Source: JAVVUJ01 sp964582545
Lineage (GTDB): Bacteria; Bacillota; Clostridia; Peptostreptococcales; Anaerovoracaceae
NCBI GenBank assembly: GCA_964582545.1
Contig: CAZOSB010000006.1
Span: forward strand, 32,604 to 96,603
Direction: 5' to 3'
DNA length: 64,000 nt
The notes under the pieces were generated by a model. The model made no database searches. It saw only the letters and a list, made by a program, of their open reading frames with translations, and was not told where the DNA came from. The position numbers and the translations under genes are program-made. Position 1 is the stretch's first letter; each line of letters begins with the position of its first letter. Below, piece by piece: positions 41,601 through 51,134 of this stretch.

Positions 41601-42806
41601 ATGATTATGAAAATAAGTTTAATCAAAGCATTAGTTTTACTGATCAGTATAGTGCTAGTTGTATCATTATTGGCAGGATGTGAAACTTATAACAATTTTA
41701 GAACCGCATTTATTGAAAAGAAAAAAGTGGAAGACGTAATTAAAATAGGTGTTTTTGAGCCGTTAACTGGAGTGGATAAAAAGTATGGGGAGTTAGAAAA
41801 AAGAGGGATTGAATTAGCTCATCAGTTATATCCTCAGGTTTTGGGGAAAAAGGTGGAGCTGCTTTATGGAGATAATAAGTCGGATATCTTTGCGGCCGAA
41901 AGTGTAGCCAAAGAGCTAGCGGCAAAAGATCCCGCAGTAATTTTAGGAAGTTATGGTAATGCTTTAAGCCTTATGGGTACAGACATATTTCTAGAGAATT
42001 CCATTCCGGCCATCGCCATCACCTGTACCAATCCGTTGGTGACAAATAGCAGCAAATTTTACTTCCGTGTCAGTTATGTGGAGTCCTTTCAGGGTACAGC
42101 AGGTGCCAAATATGCTTTAGAAGTATTAAATGCTTCAAAAGCGGCAATCATGAAAGAGTCGGGCAATGATTTTAATACGGAGATAGCCAATGTTTTTAAA
42201 ACAAAATTCAAATCTATGACCAATGAATTTGCCATAGTTAGTGAAACGGAATTTATTACAGGTGCAGATGATTTTACAACTCAATTAAATTCCATCCAGA
42301 GCTCAGGTGCAGAAGTAGTGTTTTTGCCCTGCAAGGCGAGTGATGCAGGAAAGATTTTAGCACAAGCCAAGCGCAAAAATATAAAGGCAGTATTTATCGG
42401 TACGGATTCATGGGAGTCGAAAGAAATTGTTAAATCCGGCGGAAGTGCGGTGGATGGCGCAGTATTTACTTCACTCTTAGATTTAAATGTACCAGTAAAT
42501 GTCACTAGGGATGTTTTCCTAAAAGCATATAGTAAGGAGTACGGTAAAGATGCGGTACCTGATCCTGCAGAAGTGTTGGGATTTGATGCTTACCTAATAG
42601 CCTTACAAGCCATCAAGACGGCGGGGTCGGATGCTGATGGAGATGCCATCAGAGAGGCCATTAGAAAAACCAGAGACTTTCCGGGAGCTTCCGGTAACAT
42701 ATCATTTGATTCAAACGGAGATCCCGTAAAATCTGTATTTATTAAAGAGATTAAGGATGGTGAATTTCATTATATTTACACATCTGAACCAATTTGGACA
42801 AATTAA
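41601..42806 (+). CDS. livK: Substrate-binding lipoprotein of the Liv-type ABC transporter
   Basis: A 401-residue periplasmic-binding type I protein. The lipoprotein signal ends in SLLAGC (Cys27). The mature domain begins with IKIGVFEPLTGVDKKYGEL, followed by GNALSLMGTDIFLENSIPAIAITCTNPLV, as in Leu/Ile/Val-binding proteins. It captures the amino acid (or another ligand) outside and delivers it to LivHM. Specificity is unpredictable. Two alternative starts (41601, 41607) share one SD. Last gene of the liv operon; the NifU-like gene follows 10 nt later and may be co-transcribed. Confidence 0.9.
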   Translation: MIMKISLIKALVLLISIVLVVSLLAGCETYNNFRTAFIEKKKVEDVIKIGVFEPLTGVDKKYGELEKRGIELAHQLYPQVLGKKVELLYGDNKSDIFAAESVAKELAAKDPAVILGSYGNALSLMGTDIFLENSIPAIAITCTNPLVTNSSKFYFRVSYVESFQGTAGAKYALEVLNASKAAIMKESGNDFNTEIANVFKTKFKSMTNEFAIVSETEFITGADDFTTQLNSIQSSGAEVVFLPCKASDAGKILAQAKRKNIKAVFIGTDSWESKEIVKSGGSAVDGAVFTSLLDLNVPVNVTRDVFLKAYSKEYGKDAVPDPAEVLGFDAYLIALQAIKTAGSDADGDAIREAIRKTRDFPGASGNISFDSNGDPVKSVFIKEIKDGEFHYIYTSEPIWTN

Positions 42807-42816
42807 GGAGAAAAAA

Positions 42817-43059
42817 ATGTCAGATCAACAAAAAGAATTTATCAAAAATCTTCAGGATGCTATTGAAAATATTCGTCCATTTCTGCAGAGGGATGGAGGG
42901 GATTTGGAATTTGTGGAGTACACGGATGAAAATATCGTGAAGGTAAGGCTTCAGGGTCGTTGCCAAGGATGTCCCGGAGCACAGATGACTGTAAAGGGTG
43001 TGATTGAAAGGTTATTAAAGGAGCAGTATCCTCAAATTGAGTCGGTAGAATCGGTTTAA
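42817..43059 (+). CDS. NifU C-terminal-domain Fe-S scaffold protein
   Basis: An 80-residue Nfu-type protein. The CQGCPGA motif (CxxC, residues about 48-54) binds a transferable [4Fe-4S] cluster. RDGGDLEFVEY is the conserved N-terminal stretch. SD AAGGAG lies 8 nt before the ATG at 42817. It carries or delivers Fe-S clusters, useful in a cell rich in ferredoxin-type enzymes such as Ech. Located just after livK; the functional link to transport is probably only transcriptional. Confidence 0.92.
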   Translation: MSDQQKEFIKNLQDAIENIRPFLQRDGGDLEFVEYTDENIVKVRLQGRCQGCPGAQMTVKGVIERLLKEQYPQIESVESV

Positions 43060-43086
43060 ATCTATTAGGTTTTGAAAGTATGAAGA

Positions 43087-44367
43087 ATGGAAATGATGAT
43101 TTCTATGAGTAAACAAATTAAAGCAAAGAATAAATTCTATTCTAAAATTACTCTTATCATCTGCTGCGCCATAGTAGTGGGTCTTATTTTTGCTGTCCCT
43201 ATGCTTATGGAAAAATACGGAGGTCAGCTTTCGAGTGGTGGTGGAGGCTCGGCAGAAAGCATTCCGGAGGAACCAGAGAAACCTGTGAAATTGACCATTT
43301 CCTGCGCAGGGGACATCATGGTACATTCTCCACAGCTACCGGCTCAATACAATATGCAGACAGGGGAATATGACTTTCATAATAACTTTCAATATATTAA
43401 GAATTATATCGAAAAAGCGGATTTGGCCATGTGTAATCTGGAGACTACATTTGCAGGAGGTCCTGGTTACTCGGGATATCCTTTATTCAACACTCCCGAT
43501 CAATTGGGCGACGCGGTAAAGGAAGCTGGATGGGACGTAGTGCTTTTGTCCAACAACCATATTCTCGACAAGGGATTGGATGGTATGAAAAGAACGGTGC
43601 AGATTTCCAGAGAAAAAGGACTCCTAACTGCAGGGGCGCAGCTAGAGGGTGAGAAGAACTATACCATCGTAAATGTAAAAGGTGTAAATGTGGGTATTGT
43701 GGCCTATACATACGAAACTGCTAGACAAAATGGAAGGCGTGGACTTAATGGAAACCCCATACCCATCGAGGCGGAACCATTGATCAACACCTTTGGATAT
43801 GGATATTTGGACGAAGATTTAAATAAAATTTTTGGAAGCATCAGTCAAGCCAGAAGGGATGGTGCCGAGCTGATCGTATGTTATTTTCACTGGGGTCAGG
43901 AGTATCAAGGACAGCCCACCGAGTATGACAGAAGAATTGCACGCGAAGTGGCAGCGGCAGGGGCTGACATCATCTTTGCTTCACATCCCCACGTAATACA
44001 ACCTATTGAATATATGGAGGTGGAAGCTACAGGGAAGCGTGTTCCTGTGTTTTATTCCTTGGGAAACTTCATATCGAACCAAAGATTGGAGACGGTAAAG
44101 GATCGGTTTACGGAGCAAGGAATTGTTGGGCAAGTGGAATTGGAGTACATGAAAAGCACGGGTGAAATCATAAGCTTGACATCAGGTGCCATTCCATTTT
44201 GGGTAGATAAATACTGGACCGACCGCAACGTTTATACAGTCATTCCTTTGGACAGCAAGCTTAACACAAATCCTGTTTTCCCTGTTTCTGGTCACCTGCA
44301 GAAGGCAGAGCAGGCCAAACAGGACATTACCAATAAGATTGGACAAGAATTTATTTTAGGAGATTAA
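43087..44367 (+). CDS. CapA/PGA_cap-family metallophosphatase-like exported protein
   Basis: A 426-residue protein with an N-terminal membrane anchor (residues about 18-40), a Gly/Ser/Pro/Glu linker and a PGA_cap domain. Motifs are ISCAGDIMVH, MCNLETTFAG, LLSNNHILDKG, CYFHWGQEY and FASHPHVIQP, giving a calcineurin-like metal site facing outside. Relatives include CapA of poly-gamma-glutamate synthesis, but no capBC genes are near, so it is likely a wall- or polymer-related phosphatase of unknown substrate. The start is ambiguous (43087 or internal ATGs to 43105), with no strong SD for any. 1 nt before pepV. Confidence 0.82.
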   Translation: MEMMISMSKQIKAKNKFYSKITLIICCAIVVGLIFAVPMLMEKYGGQLSSGGGGSAESIPEEPEKPVKLTISCAGDIMVHSPQLPAQYNMQTGEYDFHNNFQYIKNYIEKADLAMCNLETTFAGGPGYSGYPLFNTPDQLGDAVKEAGWDVVLLSNNHILDKGLDGMKRTVQISREKGLLTAGAQLEGEKNYTIVNVKGVNVGIVAYTYETARQNGRRGLNGNPIPIEAEPLINTFGYGYLDEDLNKIFGSISQARRDGAELIVCYFHWGQEYQGQPTEYDRRIAREVAAAGADIIFASHPHVIQPIEYMEVEATGKRVPVFYSLGNFISNQRLETVKDRFTEQGIVGQVELEYMKSTGEIISLTSGAIPFWVDKYWTDRNVYTVIPLDSKLNTNPVFPVSGHLQKAEQAKQDITNKIGQEFILGD

Positions 44368-44368
44368 T

Positions 44369-45859
44369 ATGGAATATTTGGGCAAGATCGATTCTTATCG
44401 ACAAGAGATGATAGAGACTCTTCAGGAGCTCATCAAAATTCCCAGCGTAGATGGAAAGGCAGAAGAAGGGGCACCTTTTGGCAAAGAGGTGGGAAGGGCC
44501 TTGGACTTTATGCTGAATACAGGAAGAGCTTGGGGATTTGAAGTGGAAAACATCGATGGTTACGGAGGTCATATAGATTTTGGTGGCTACGTGTTGGATG
44601 AAGAAGGGGATATCGTAGGTACTTCCGATGAAATTTTAGGAATTTTAGTGCATTTAGACGTGGTGCCTGCCGGCAACAACTGGGATGCAGATCCCTTTGG
44701 CGGGGAACTAAAGGATGGTAAGGTTTTTGGAAGAGGTGCAATAGATGATAAAGGTCCTACTATCGCGGCCTTTTATGCCATGAAGGCATTAAAAGAAGCA
44801 GGAGTGGTTCCAGAGAAAAAGGTAAGGATGATTCTGGGTCTTGATGAGGAGACCAATTGGGTTGGAATAAAAAAATATTTTGCAAAGGCAAAAATGCCGG
44901 ATTTTGCATTTACTCCGGATGCCGAGTTTCCCGTCATTCATGGAGAAAAGGGACTGTTGGTTTTCGAGATAGCAAAGAAATTTGGGAAGTCTCAAGACAA
45001 AGGAGGGCTACAGCTGCGAACCCTTACAGGGGGGAATGCACCCAACATGGTGGCGGATAACGCCAGAGCTGTACTGAAGGGTAATGACTATGATAAAATC
45101 AGGGAAAAGGCAATCACTTTTACAAAAGAAAACGGGTATGATCTTAAGGTAAAGGGCATAGGTAAAAATTTAGAGATTGTGGCTCAAGGGATTTCTGCCC
45201 ACGGCGCTAGACCGGAAAAGGGGCTGAATGCCATTTCCATCATGATGAAGTTTTTGGAAGGACTGAACATAGAAAACGAAGATATAAGAGATTTTCTAGA
45301 GTTCTACAATCGCTTTATTGGATTTCAGTTAAACGGTGAGGGGTTAGGAGTGGGTTTTTCAGATGAACCATCCGGCGCTTTGATTTGTAACGTGGGTCTT
45401 GTACACATGGATCAGGAGGCTGTCAGGCTGACACTGAATATACGATATCCGGTTACCTTTAGTGAAGAGCAGGTGTACGAGTCCATGATGCCACTTTTAA
45501 ACCAATATAATATGGGGTTGGTAAAGAAGGACTACAAAGGTCCTATCTTTATCCCTAAGGAAGATGAGCGGATTAAAACCTTGATGGAAATCTACCAGAA
45601 GCATACCGGAGATAGAGAGAGTCAGCCCATTGTAATCGGTGGAGGAACCTATGCTAGATCGGTAAAAAGCGGTGTTGCATTTGGAGCAAATTTCCCCGGA
45701 GAGAAGGAAGTAGCACATCAAAAAAACGAATTTATCTCGGTAGATAGTTTGGTGTTGGCCGCAAAGATTTATGCGGACGCGATCTTTCAGCTTTCAGGTG
45801 GGGTCTTTGGGAAAAGGGAATCGGAAGAGGGATTCATTGCAGATTTTGAGTCGGAATAA
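44369..45859 (+). CDS. pepV: Dipeptidase PepV-like (M20 family)
   Basis: A 496-residue M20 metallopeptidase. Zinc ligands are visible in HLDVVPAGNNWD, GRGAIDDKGP and LDEETNW (catalytic Glu plus bridging residue), then FTPDAEFPV and a lid domain with QGISAHGARPEKG. The final His ligand is expected in the late conserved HQKNEF stretch. Known PepV cleaves dipeptides with an N-terminal beta-Ala or hydrophobic residue. It would feed amino-acid fermentation. SD AGGAG; tightly spaced behind the CapA-like gene. Confidence 0.9.
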   Translation: MEYLGKIDSYRQEMIETLQELIKIPSVDGKAEEGAPFGKEVGRALDFMLNTGRAWGFEVENIDGYGGHIDFGGYVLDEEGDIVGTSDEILGILVHLDVVPAGNNWDADPFGGELKDGKVFGRGAIDDKGPTIAAFYAMKALKEAGVVPEKKVRMILGLDEETNWVGIKKYFAKAKMPDFAFTPDAEFPVIHGEKGLLVFEIAKKFGKSQDKGGLQLRTLTGGNAPNMVADNARAVLKGNDYDKIREKAITFTKENGYDLKVKGIGKNLEIVAQGISAHGARPEKGLNAISIMMKFLEGLNIENEDIRDFLEFYNRFIGFQLNGEGLGVGFSDEPSGALICNVGLVHMDQEAVRLTLNIRYPVTFSEEQVYESMMPLLNQYNMGLVKKDYKGPIFIPKEDERIKTLMEIYQKHTGDRESQPIVIGGGTYARSVKSGVAFGANFPGEKEVAHQKNEFISVDSLVLAAKIYADAIFQLSGGVFGKRESEEGFIADFESE

Positions 45860-45881
45860 ATGAGAAGTAAGGAGGATAGCC

Positions 45882-46853
45882 ATGTATTTGGGAATTGATT
45901 TAGGTGGTACGTCCATTAAAGCCGGTATTGTCAATAAAGAGGGTGAGATTCTCATAAAGGATCAAGCACCCACGGAGGTTTCGGCCGGCTTAGATCAGAT
46001 GATAGAAAATATAACCTCGATTAGCAAGCAACTTCTTTCGAAAGCTAATGAAGAGCATCTTCTCATAGAGGCAGTAGGTGTAGGCGTACCCGGTCCGGTA
46101 GATCGGCATGGAAGTGTGATCAAATGCGTGAATTTATCGTGGCCAATTGTTCCTATCGCACAAATTCTTACGGAAAAGTTGGGCATACCTGTATTTGCTG
46201 CAAACGATGGTAATGCGGCAGGTATGGGAGAAGCTGAGGCGGGGGTTTTGAAGGGCGCTGAGTCAGGTGTCATCTTGACCTTGGGGACGGGCATCGGTGG
46301 GGGAGTCATCCTAAACGGAACTTGTAGGGTTGGTTATAACGGAATAGGCGGAGAAATCGGTCATATGATCGTAGGGGAAAACTTTTATAATTGCAACTGT
46401 GGGAAAAATGGGTGTCTGGAGACCTTCTCTTCGGTGACGGGGATGATTCATTACACAAAAAAGCTGTTGCACGAAGGGGGAGAAAGTTCATTGATCCACA
46501 GGTGTATATCCAATGGAGAAACCTTGGAATTTGGTCTTTCCAGAATGAATGGACTCATGATTGTGGAGGAAGCACAAGGGGGAGATCTATTGGCACAGAA
46601 AGCTGTAGATAGAGTCGCTTACTATTTAAGTATAGGCATCGCAAACCTTGTTTCTGTTTTGGATCCGGAGATCATCGCCATAGGAGGGGGAATGTCCGGA
46701 GCAGGTGATTGGTTTTTAAACAAAGTGCGTTATTATACAGAGGAAAATCGATTTTTTAAAGACTTTCCAATACCGAAAATTGTAACTGCCAAATTTTCCA
46801 ACGATGCGGGAGTGGTAGGTGCGGCCATGTTGGCCAAGGCGCTTCTGAAATAA
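45882..46853 (+). CDS. ROK-family sugar kinase (glucokinase-like)
   Basis: A 323-residue protein. ATP phosphate-1 loop DLGGTSIKAGIV (residues 5-16), GVGVPGPVD, the catalytic Asp in FAANDGNAAGMGEA, GTGIGGGVIL, and the ROK zinc motif CNCGKNGCLE (His in GHMIVGE). Full length for glucokinase, about 320. No HTH domain, so it is an enzyme rather than a ROK repressor. It phosphorylates glucose or a related hexose with ATP. SD AAGGAGG. Followed by an intrinsic terminator. Confidence 0.9.
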   Translation: MYLGIDLGGTSIKAGIVNKEGEILIKDQAPTEVSAGLDQMIENITSISKQLLSKANEEHLLIEAVGVGVPGPVDRHGSVIKCVNLSWPIVPIAQILTEKLGIPVFAANDGNAAGMGEAEAGVLKGAESGVILTLGTGIGGGVILNGTCRVGYNGIGGEIGHMIVGENFYNCNCGKNGCLETFSSVTGMIHYTKKLLHEGGESSLIHRCISNGETLEFGLSRMNGLMIVEEAQGGDLLAQKAVDRVAYYLSIGIANLVSVLDPEIIAIGGGMSGAGDWFLNKVRYYTEENRFFKDFPIPKIVTAKFSNDAGVVGAAMLAKALLK

Positions 46854-46907
46854 CGGCAATCTACGTCTAAGCAGTGAAACATAAATGACAAACTACATAA
46901 CAGACTT

Positions 46908-46938
46908 GACCACTCTAAACAACCGAGTGGTCTATTTT
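46908..46938 (+). terminator. Terminator after ROK kinase gene
   Basis: GACCACTC (46908-46915) and GAGTGGTC (46925-46932) form an 8-bp stem followed by TATTTTATT. Confidence 0.75.
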
Positions 46939-46990
46939 ATTGATTGTCCACATATAATCCATAAAGTAATGTTAAAAAGGATGTGATATT

Positions 46991-47260
46991 TTGGACATGA
47001 ATATGGAAATTGGTATTTTACTGGCTTATGCATTTGTGATTTTTGCTATTTATCTTTTTGGATATTTGTTTTTAATACCTCTCAAAATAATCTGTAAGAT
47101 TATTTTTAACAGCTTGGTGGGTGCTGTCTTTATTATTCTGGCAAATTTGATTGGTGCGGCCTTTGCTTTTCACATTCCCATTAATTTGCTCACTGCAATT
47201 ATCGTGGGAATTTTGGGGGTACCGGGAGCATTGTTGCTTATTATTTTACAATGGTTATAA
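46991..47260 (+). CDS. bofA: BofA-family pro-sigma-K processing inhibitor
   Basis: An 89-residue membrane protein with two to three hydrophobic helices and the BofA-type C-terminal half (KIIFNSLVGAVFIILAN, then HIPINLLTAIIVGILGVPGA). In Bacillus, BofA holds the SpoIVFB protease inactive in the mother cell during sporulation, so the organism is probably a spore former. Start TTG 46991 has SD AAAGG at 9 nt; ATG 46997 is an alternative. It stands alone here, away from recR, where it often lies. Confidence 0.85.
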   Translation: MDMNMEIGILLAYAFVIFAIYLFGYLFLIPLKIICKIIFNSLVGAVFIILANLIGAAFAFHIPINLLTAIIVGILGVPGALLLIILQWL

Positions 47261-47423
47261 AACAAAGAATTACAACAATATTTTAGACAGCGCTTAATCT
47301 TCAATAATATAAATAATTCATAATGATATAAAATTATTGACATCCTATTTAAAAAGAGTAAAATGTTACTATTACATAAGAATTTCGACAAAACCATTGC
47401 TATTATTATTTATTTAATTGTAC

Positions 47424-47590
47424 ACTTTCACAAAGTGTATTGAAACCATTGCTGTTTTTAAAATGTGTAAAAATCAGAACCCAACGTGGAGTTTCGCAAC
47501 TCCGTGTGAGGAGTCTTTACGGTGGAGCGATCCATCCTGCATTATTTAGGAAACTCTTATGTATCAAGGCACCATTGTAGTATAAGGAGA
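47424..47590 (+). other. Possible structured leader of the first APC permease gene
   Basis: The 338-nt gap between bofA and the permease gene holds an ACACTTT-cac-AAAGTGT hairpin near 47424, then a strongly paired GGAGTT-tcgc-AACTCC stem with wobble extension near 47485-47505. A GC-richer conserved-looking stretch (GGTGGAGCGATCC) follows near 47520 before the SD. It does not match any riboswitch or T-box consensus I know. No gene is visible in this gap. Confidence 0.35.
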
Positions 47591-47598
47591 AACGCATT

Positions 47599-49077
47599 AT
47601 GTCAGATGAAAAACAAAAAGTTGCTCATTCACATGAGGAAAGTGGTGTTACGCTCCAACGTGATATTAAAGGTTGGCAAGTAAGTTTAATCGCTTTGGGG
47701 GGCGTAATCGGGTCATGTTACTTCTTGGGAGTGGGTTGGACTATCAGCGTCATGGGACCTGCGGTTTTATTAGCTTTTGCACTAGTGGGATTTATCGTTT
47801 ACGGTCTTATGATTTCCTATGCGGAGTTGCTTGTAAACCTTCCCAGAAAAGGATCCTTTGTAGCCTATACCAATGAATTTTTAGGGGAAACCATTTCCAC
47901 CGGTTTCGGGTGGGCTTTCTGGTTTAACTGGGTGGCTTACGTTCCTTCAGAGGCCATCGCTGTATCCATCGTTTTAAATTCACTGATTCCTGGGAACATG
48001 TTCATGTACTCCATCGGTGCTTTGGCAGGAATTACTTTTTTAAATGCGCTTCCTGTGGGAATGTTCGCAAAGGTGGAATCCACGTTAGCAATGATTAAGG
48101 TGTTTTCCATATTGATCTTTATCTTCGCCGCCTTTGGAGTTTGGGTTGGATTATGGGGCGATGCGGGATTCTTGGGATCCCAAAATCTCATTACCGATCC
48201 TATGGCAGGGATTTTTGATAACCTATTCCCCTTTGGTACGGTTATTTTGATTACCCTTCTTGTTACAGTTTTGGTTTCTTTTCAAGGGACAGAAATTGTT
48301 GGTCTGGCGGCTTCCGAGGCACAGGATCCTGAGAAATCAGTGCCAAGAGCGTGTAAAAGTGTTACATATCGTATCGTGGTGCTTTATTTGATTCCTTTGG
48401 CATTAGTACTGTTGCTGGTACCTTATAATCAGGCGGACCTGGAAAATGGATCCATATTTGCATATGCACTAAGCTCCTATGGTCTGGATTGGGTTGCAGG
48501 AATTATTTCCGGAGTAGTAATGGTTGCTGCATTCAGTTGTGCAAATGCAGGATTATATGGAACTGTAAGGTGCATGTATGGATTATCCGTCGAAGGGTTA
48601 GCACCGAAGTTTTTATCAAAATTGAATAAAAAAGGTACCCCTCAAGCAGCTGTATTTTTTACCATTATTCCCATGTGGGCGGTGTTGATGCTGGGATATT
48701 TCTTGCCAGACTCAAGCTTTTATGCGTATCTTTTGACCATGTCAGGATTTACGGGAACCTTGGCTTGGGTAGGAATTATTGGATCCCAGATTGTATTTAG
48801 AAAGAGACTTGCCGCTAGAGGATATGATCCGAACCATCTAAAGGCAAGGGTAAAATACATGTGGGTACCTATATTTGCCATGGTAGCTCAGCTTATCGGT
48901 CTGTTCGCCTTGGCCTTTGATGCCGAGATGGCACCGGTTTTCCCATTGGCTATCAGTGCAGTGGTGGGACCCATGCTCATCAGGGTTATTGCAAAGAAAA
49001 TGGGAAAAGTTAGAACCATCGTAGCACTAGACCCGGATGAAAAAACTTTTGACGAAGCATATCCACCTAAAAATTAG
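47599..49077 (+). CDS. APC-superfamily amino acid permease (AAT-like)
   Basis: A 492-residue transporter of about twelve helices. TM1 carries SLIALGGVIGSCYFLGVGWTI, the substrate/Na site region of APC proteins. FNWVAYVPSEAIA and FQGTEIVGLAASEAQDPEKSVP are typical of the AAT family (lysine, aromatic or other amino acids). The N-terminus is hydrophilic and His/Glu-rich. Substrate not assignable. Intrinsic terminator follows. SD AAGGAG. Confidence 0.85.
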   Translation: MSDEKQKVAHSHEESGVTLQRDIKGWQVSLIALGGVIGSCYFLGVGWTISVMGPAVLLAFALVGFIVYGLMISYAELLVNLPRKGSFVAYTNEFLGETISTGFGWAFWFNWVAYVPSEAIAVSIVLNSLIPGNMFMYSIGALAGITFLNALPVGMFAKVESTLAMIKVFSILIFIFAAFGVWVGLWGDAGFLGSQNLITDPMAGIFDNLFPFGTVILITLLVTVLVSFQGTEIVGLAASEAQDPEKSVPRACKSVTYRIVVLYLIPLALVLLLVPYNQADLENGSIFAYALSSYGLDWVAGIISGVVMVAAFSCANAGLYGTVRCMYGLSVEGLAPKFLSKLNKKGTPQAAVFFTIIPMWAVLMLGYFLPDSSFYAYLLTMSGFTGTLAWVGIIGSQIVFRKRLAARGYDPNHLKARVKYMWVPIFAMVAQLIGLFALAFDAEMAPVFPLAISAVVGPMLIRVIAKKMGKVRTIVALDPDEKTFDEAYPPKN

Positions 49078-49088
49078 AAGGACTCATG

Positions 49089-49132
49089 AAAAAGACCGAT
49101 TCTAATTCAACAATTTATATCGGTCTTTTTTT
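49089..49132 (+). terminator. Terminator after the first APC permease gene
   Basis: AAAAAGACCGAT (49089-49100) pairs with ATCGGTCTTTTT (49119-49130), followed by more T residues. The A-rich 5' flank would make it work in both directions. Confidence 0.88.
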
Positions 49133-49270
49133 AATGAAATGAGAAAAATGGTTCCAATAAGTGGCAAGATAATATTAAAATATAGCAAAATTGTTCTTGT
49201 AACTTAGTAGAATGAGAGTAAAATTGAATTAGAATTATACTCAAATATTATTATCAAAGGAGGTTGTTAA

Positions 49271-50926
49271 ATGAGCGATACCAATAATAACAGCAACGTA
49301 AAAATGAATGTGGAAGCACACGGTCTCAAGCAACATGATTTAAAGGTATCCACAGTGGTATTTATGATTTTTTGCCTAGTGGCGGCAGGTGCTTACGGCA
49401 TCGAAGAAATGATTCCGGAAGCAGGACCGGGGCTGACCATCGTAATGTTGATTGTATTACCGTTTATTTGGAGCACGCCCTTCAGTTTGGTTGCAGCGGA
49501 ACTGGGTTCAGCTAGACCTCAAGAAGGAGGCTATTACAAATGGGTACAAGAGGCTCTTGGCGAATTTTGGGGATTTCAAGCAGGTTGGTGGAGAACGATT
49601 TCCATCTATGCAGATCAAACGCTTTATGTAGTATTGGCAGGAGGATACTTTGCGGCCACCTGGAATTTATCGTGGGGTTGGGAATATGCGGCAAAAGTAT
49701 TAATGATATTAATTTTTACCTATATCAATATTAGAGGTGTAAAGGATGTTGGGTTTGTGAGTACGGCTCTTTCCATTTTAGTAATCATTGCATTCACCAT
49801 GGTAGCGATCATCGGATTTATGAACTGGAGTCAAAATCCAATGGTACCCTTTACTCCGGAACCTGTGGAAAGCGCAGTCGACTGGGTATATTACATAGGC
49901 GCAGGGATTGCCATCGGTATGTGGATGTATTCTGGGTATGAGTCCATGTCCACCATTGCAGGAGAGGTGAAAAATCCGCAGGTTATTCCAAAGGCTACAT
50001 TGATTACCGTTCCCTTGATCATGGCGGTATATATTGTTCCTACTGTAGCAGGATTAGGTTCCATGGGAGATTGGTCAAACTGGGGGACGGATGTTGGGTC
50101 GGTAGGGTATGCCACGGTGGCAGAAATGTTTATGGGTCCTGCCGCCGGTATTTTCTTTGCTTTGGTTGCAATTTTAGCTCAGTGTTCCATTTACAACACG
50201 TATATCGCCTCAGGGTCCAGGGGATTTTTTGCCTTGGCGGATGATCATTTGGCACCTCCCATCATGGTAAAATGTGACAAGAAACACGGTGTTCCTTATG
50301 TGGCGGTCTTATCGGTAGCCGTTGTAAATTTGATTTTATGTAGCTTTGATTTTACTACAATCGTTGTAATAGATGTATTTCTTTTAGTTGCATCCTATGT
50401 TATGGTATTCATTTCAGCTCTCATATTGAGAAAGAAAATCCCGGATAACGAAAGACCCTTTAAAATACCGGGAGGTTACGGATTCTTGGTAGTTCTATGC
50501 GTAGTTCCCATATCCATAGCTTTTATTTCTTATTTTATCAATGGAACGGACTTCTTTATCGGCGGTATGATCGGGATTATTTCAGGTCCTATCATGTATG
50601 TCATTTGGAAAAAGATGTACGGTGGACTTGCGAAAAAGGATCCGATTTCATATCCTATAAACAAAAAAACAGGATTGGCTATTGGCGATATGAAGAAAAT
50701 CGCAGCAACCTTTATAGGTTTAGGTGCAATCGGTATCTTGGGAAGGATATTCTTACCTTGGTACGAAGGGGATTGGGGAGTCGAATATTACTTGGAGGAG
50801 TACGGAAGTGGTTTGTTCAGCAATTTTGACGGTATGATCAATGCCATACAGATCGCTACGGTGATCAGTTTTATTATTGGTATTGTTTGTGCTATTGTAG
50901 CAGTAAAGGTAGAGCCTAAAAAGTAG
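49271..50926 (+). CDS. APC-superfamily amino acid permease/antiporter (GadC/APA-like)
   Basis: A 551-residue protein with about twelve to fourteen hydrophobic segments. TM1 has LVAAGAYGIEEMIPEAGPGL, and ELGSARPQEGGYYKWVQEALG is the conserved TM2-3 loop. The sequence ANGYESMSTIAGEVKNPQ-type motif appears as YSGYESMSTIAGEVKNPQ. This matches the glutamate:GABA/APA antiporter branch of the APC superfamily. The C-terminal 100 residues add two further helices. Substrates unknown; it could exchange an amino acid for its fermentation product. SD AAAGGAGG. It is next to the Ech operon but separately promoted. Confidence 0.85.
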   Translation: MSDTNNNSNVKMNVEAHGLKQHDLKVSTVVFMIFCLVAAGAYGIEEMIPEAGPGLTIVMLIVLPFIWSTPFSLVAAELGSARPQEGGYYKWVQEALGEFWGFQAGWWRTISIYADQTLYVVLAGGYFAATWNLSWGWEYAAKVLMILIFTYINIRGVKDVGFVSTALSILVIIAFTMVAIIGFMNWSQNPMVPFTPEPVESAVDWVYYIGAGIAIGMWMYSGYESMSTIAGEVKNPQVIPKATLITVPLIMAVYIVPTVAGLGSMGDWSNWGTDVGSVGYATVAEMFMGPAAGIFFALVAILAQCSIYNTYIASGSRGFFALADDHLAPPIMVKCDKKHGVPYVAVLSVAVVNLILCSFDFTTIVVIDVFLLVASYVMVFISALILRKKIPDNERPFKIPGGYGFLVVLCVVPISIAFISYFINGTDFFIGGMIGIISGPIMYVIWKKMYGGLAKKDPISYPINKKTGLAIGDMKKIAATFIGLGAIGILGRIFLPWYEGDWGVEYYLEEYGSGLFSNFDGMINAIQIATVISFIIGIVCAIVAVKVEPKK

Positions 50927-51039
50927 CAAGTAATAAGCAAAAATGTCGGGATTTTTTATGAAGATAAAAGGTCCCAATTTTTTAGAAATTCTAAGTATTC
51001 TGACTATTTAAATGAGTGTTAAAATATAAACAAAACCCC

Positions 51040-51068
51040 TTGTCAATAAAATAAAACAAAGGTATAAT
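51040..51068 (+). promoter_or_regulatory. Sigma-A-like promoter of the ech operon
   Basis: TTGTCA (51040-51045), a 17-nt spacer and TATAAT (51063-51068). A TTCCGG...CCGGAA inverted repeat lies in the leader (about 51086-51118), ending just before the SD of echA. Confidence 0.7.
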
Positions 51069-51134
51069 GTATACATATAAGTTTAGTTCCGGATATCAAA
51101 ATTTGTACTTTCCGGAAGAAAGAGGAGGATTAAA

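Noticed and set aside
47466..47598. T-box or known riboswitch before the APC permease gene
   Set aside because: GGTGGAGCGATCC superficially resembles the T-box GGGTGGNACCGCG sequence, but the match is poor and no specifier stem or terminator/antiterminator pair is evident. Kept only as an unassigned leader.
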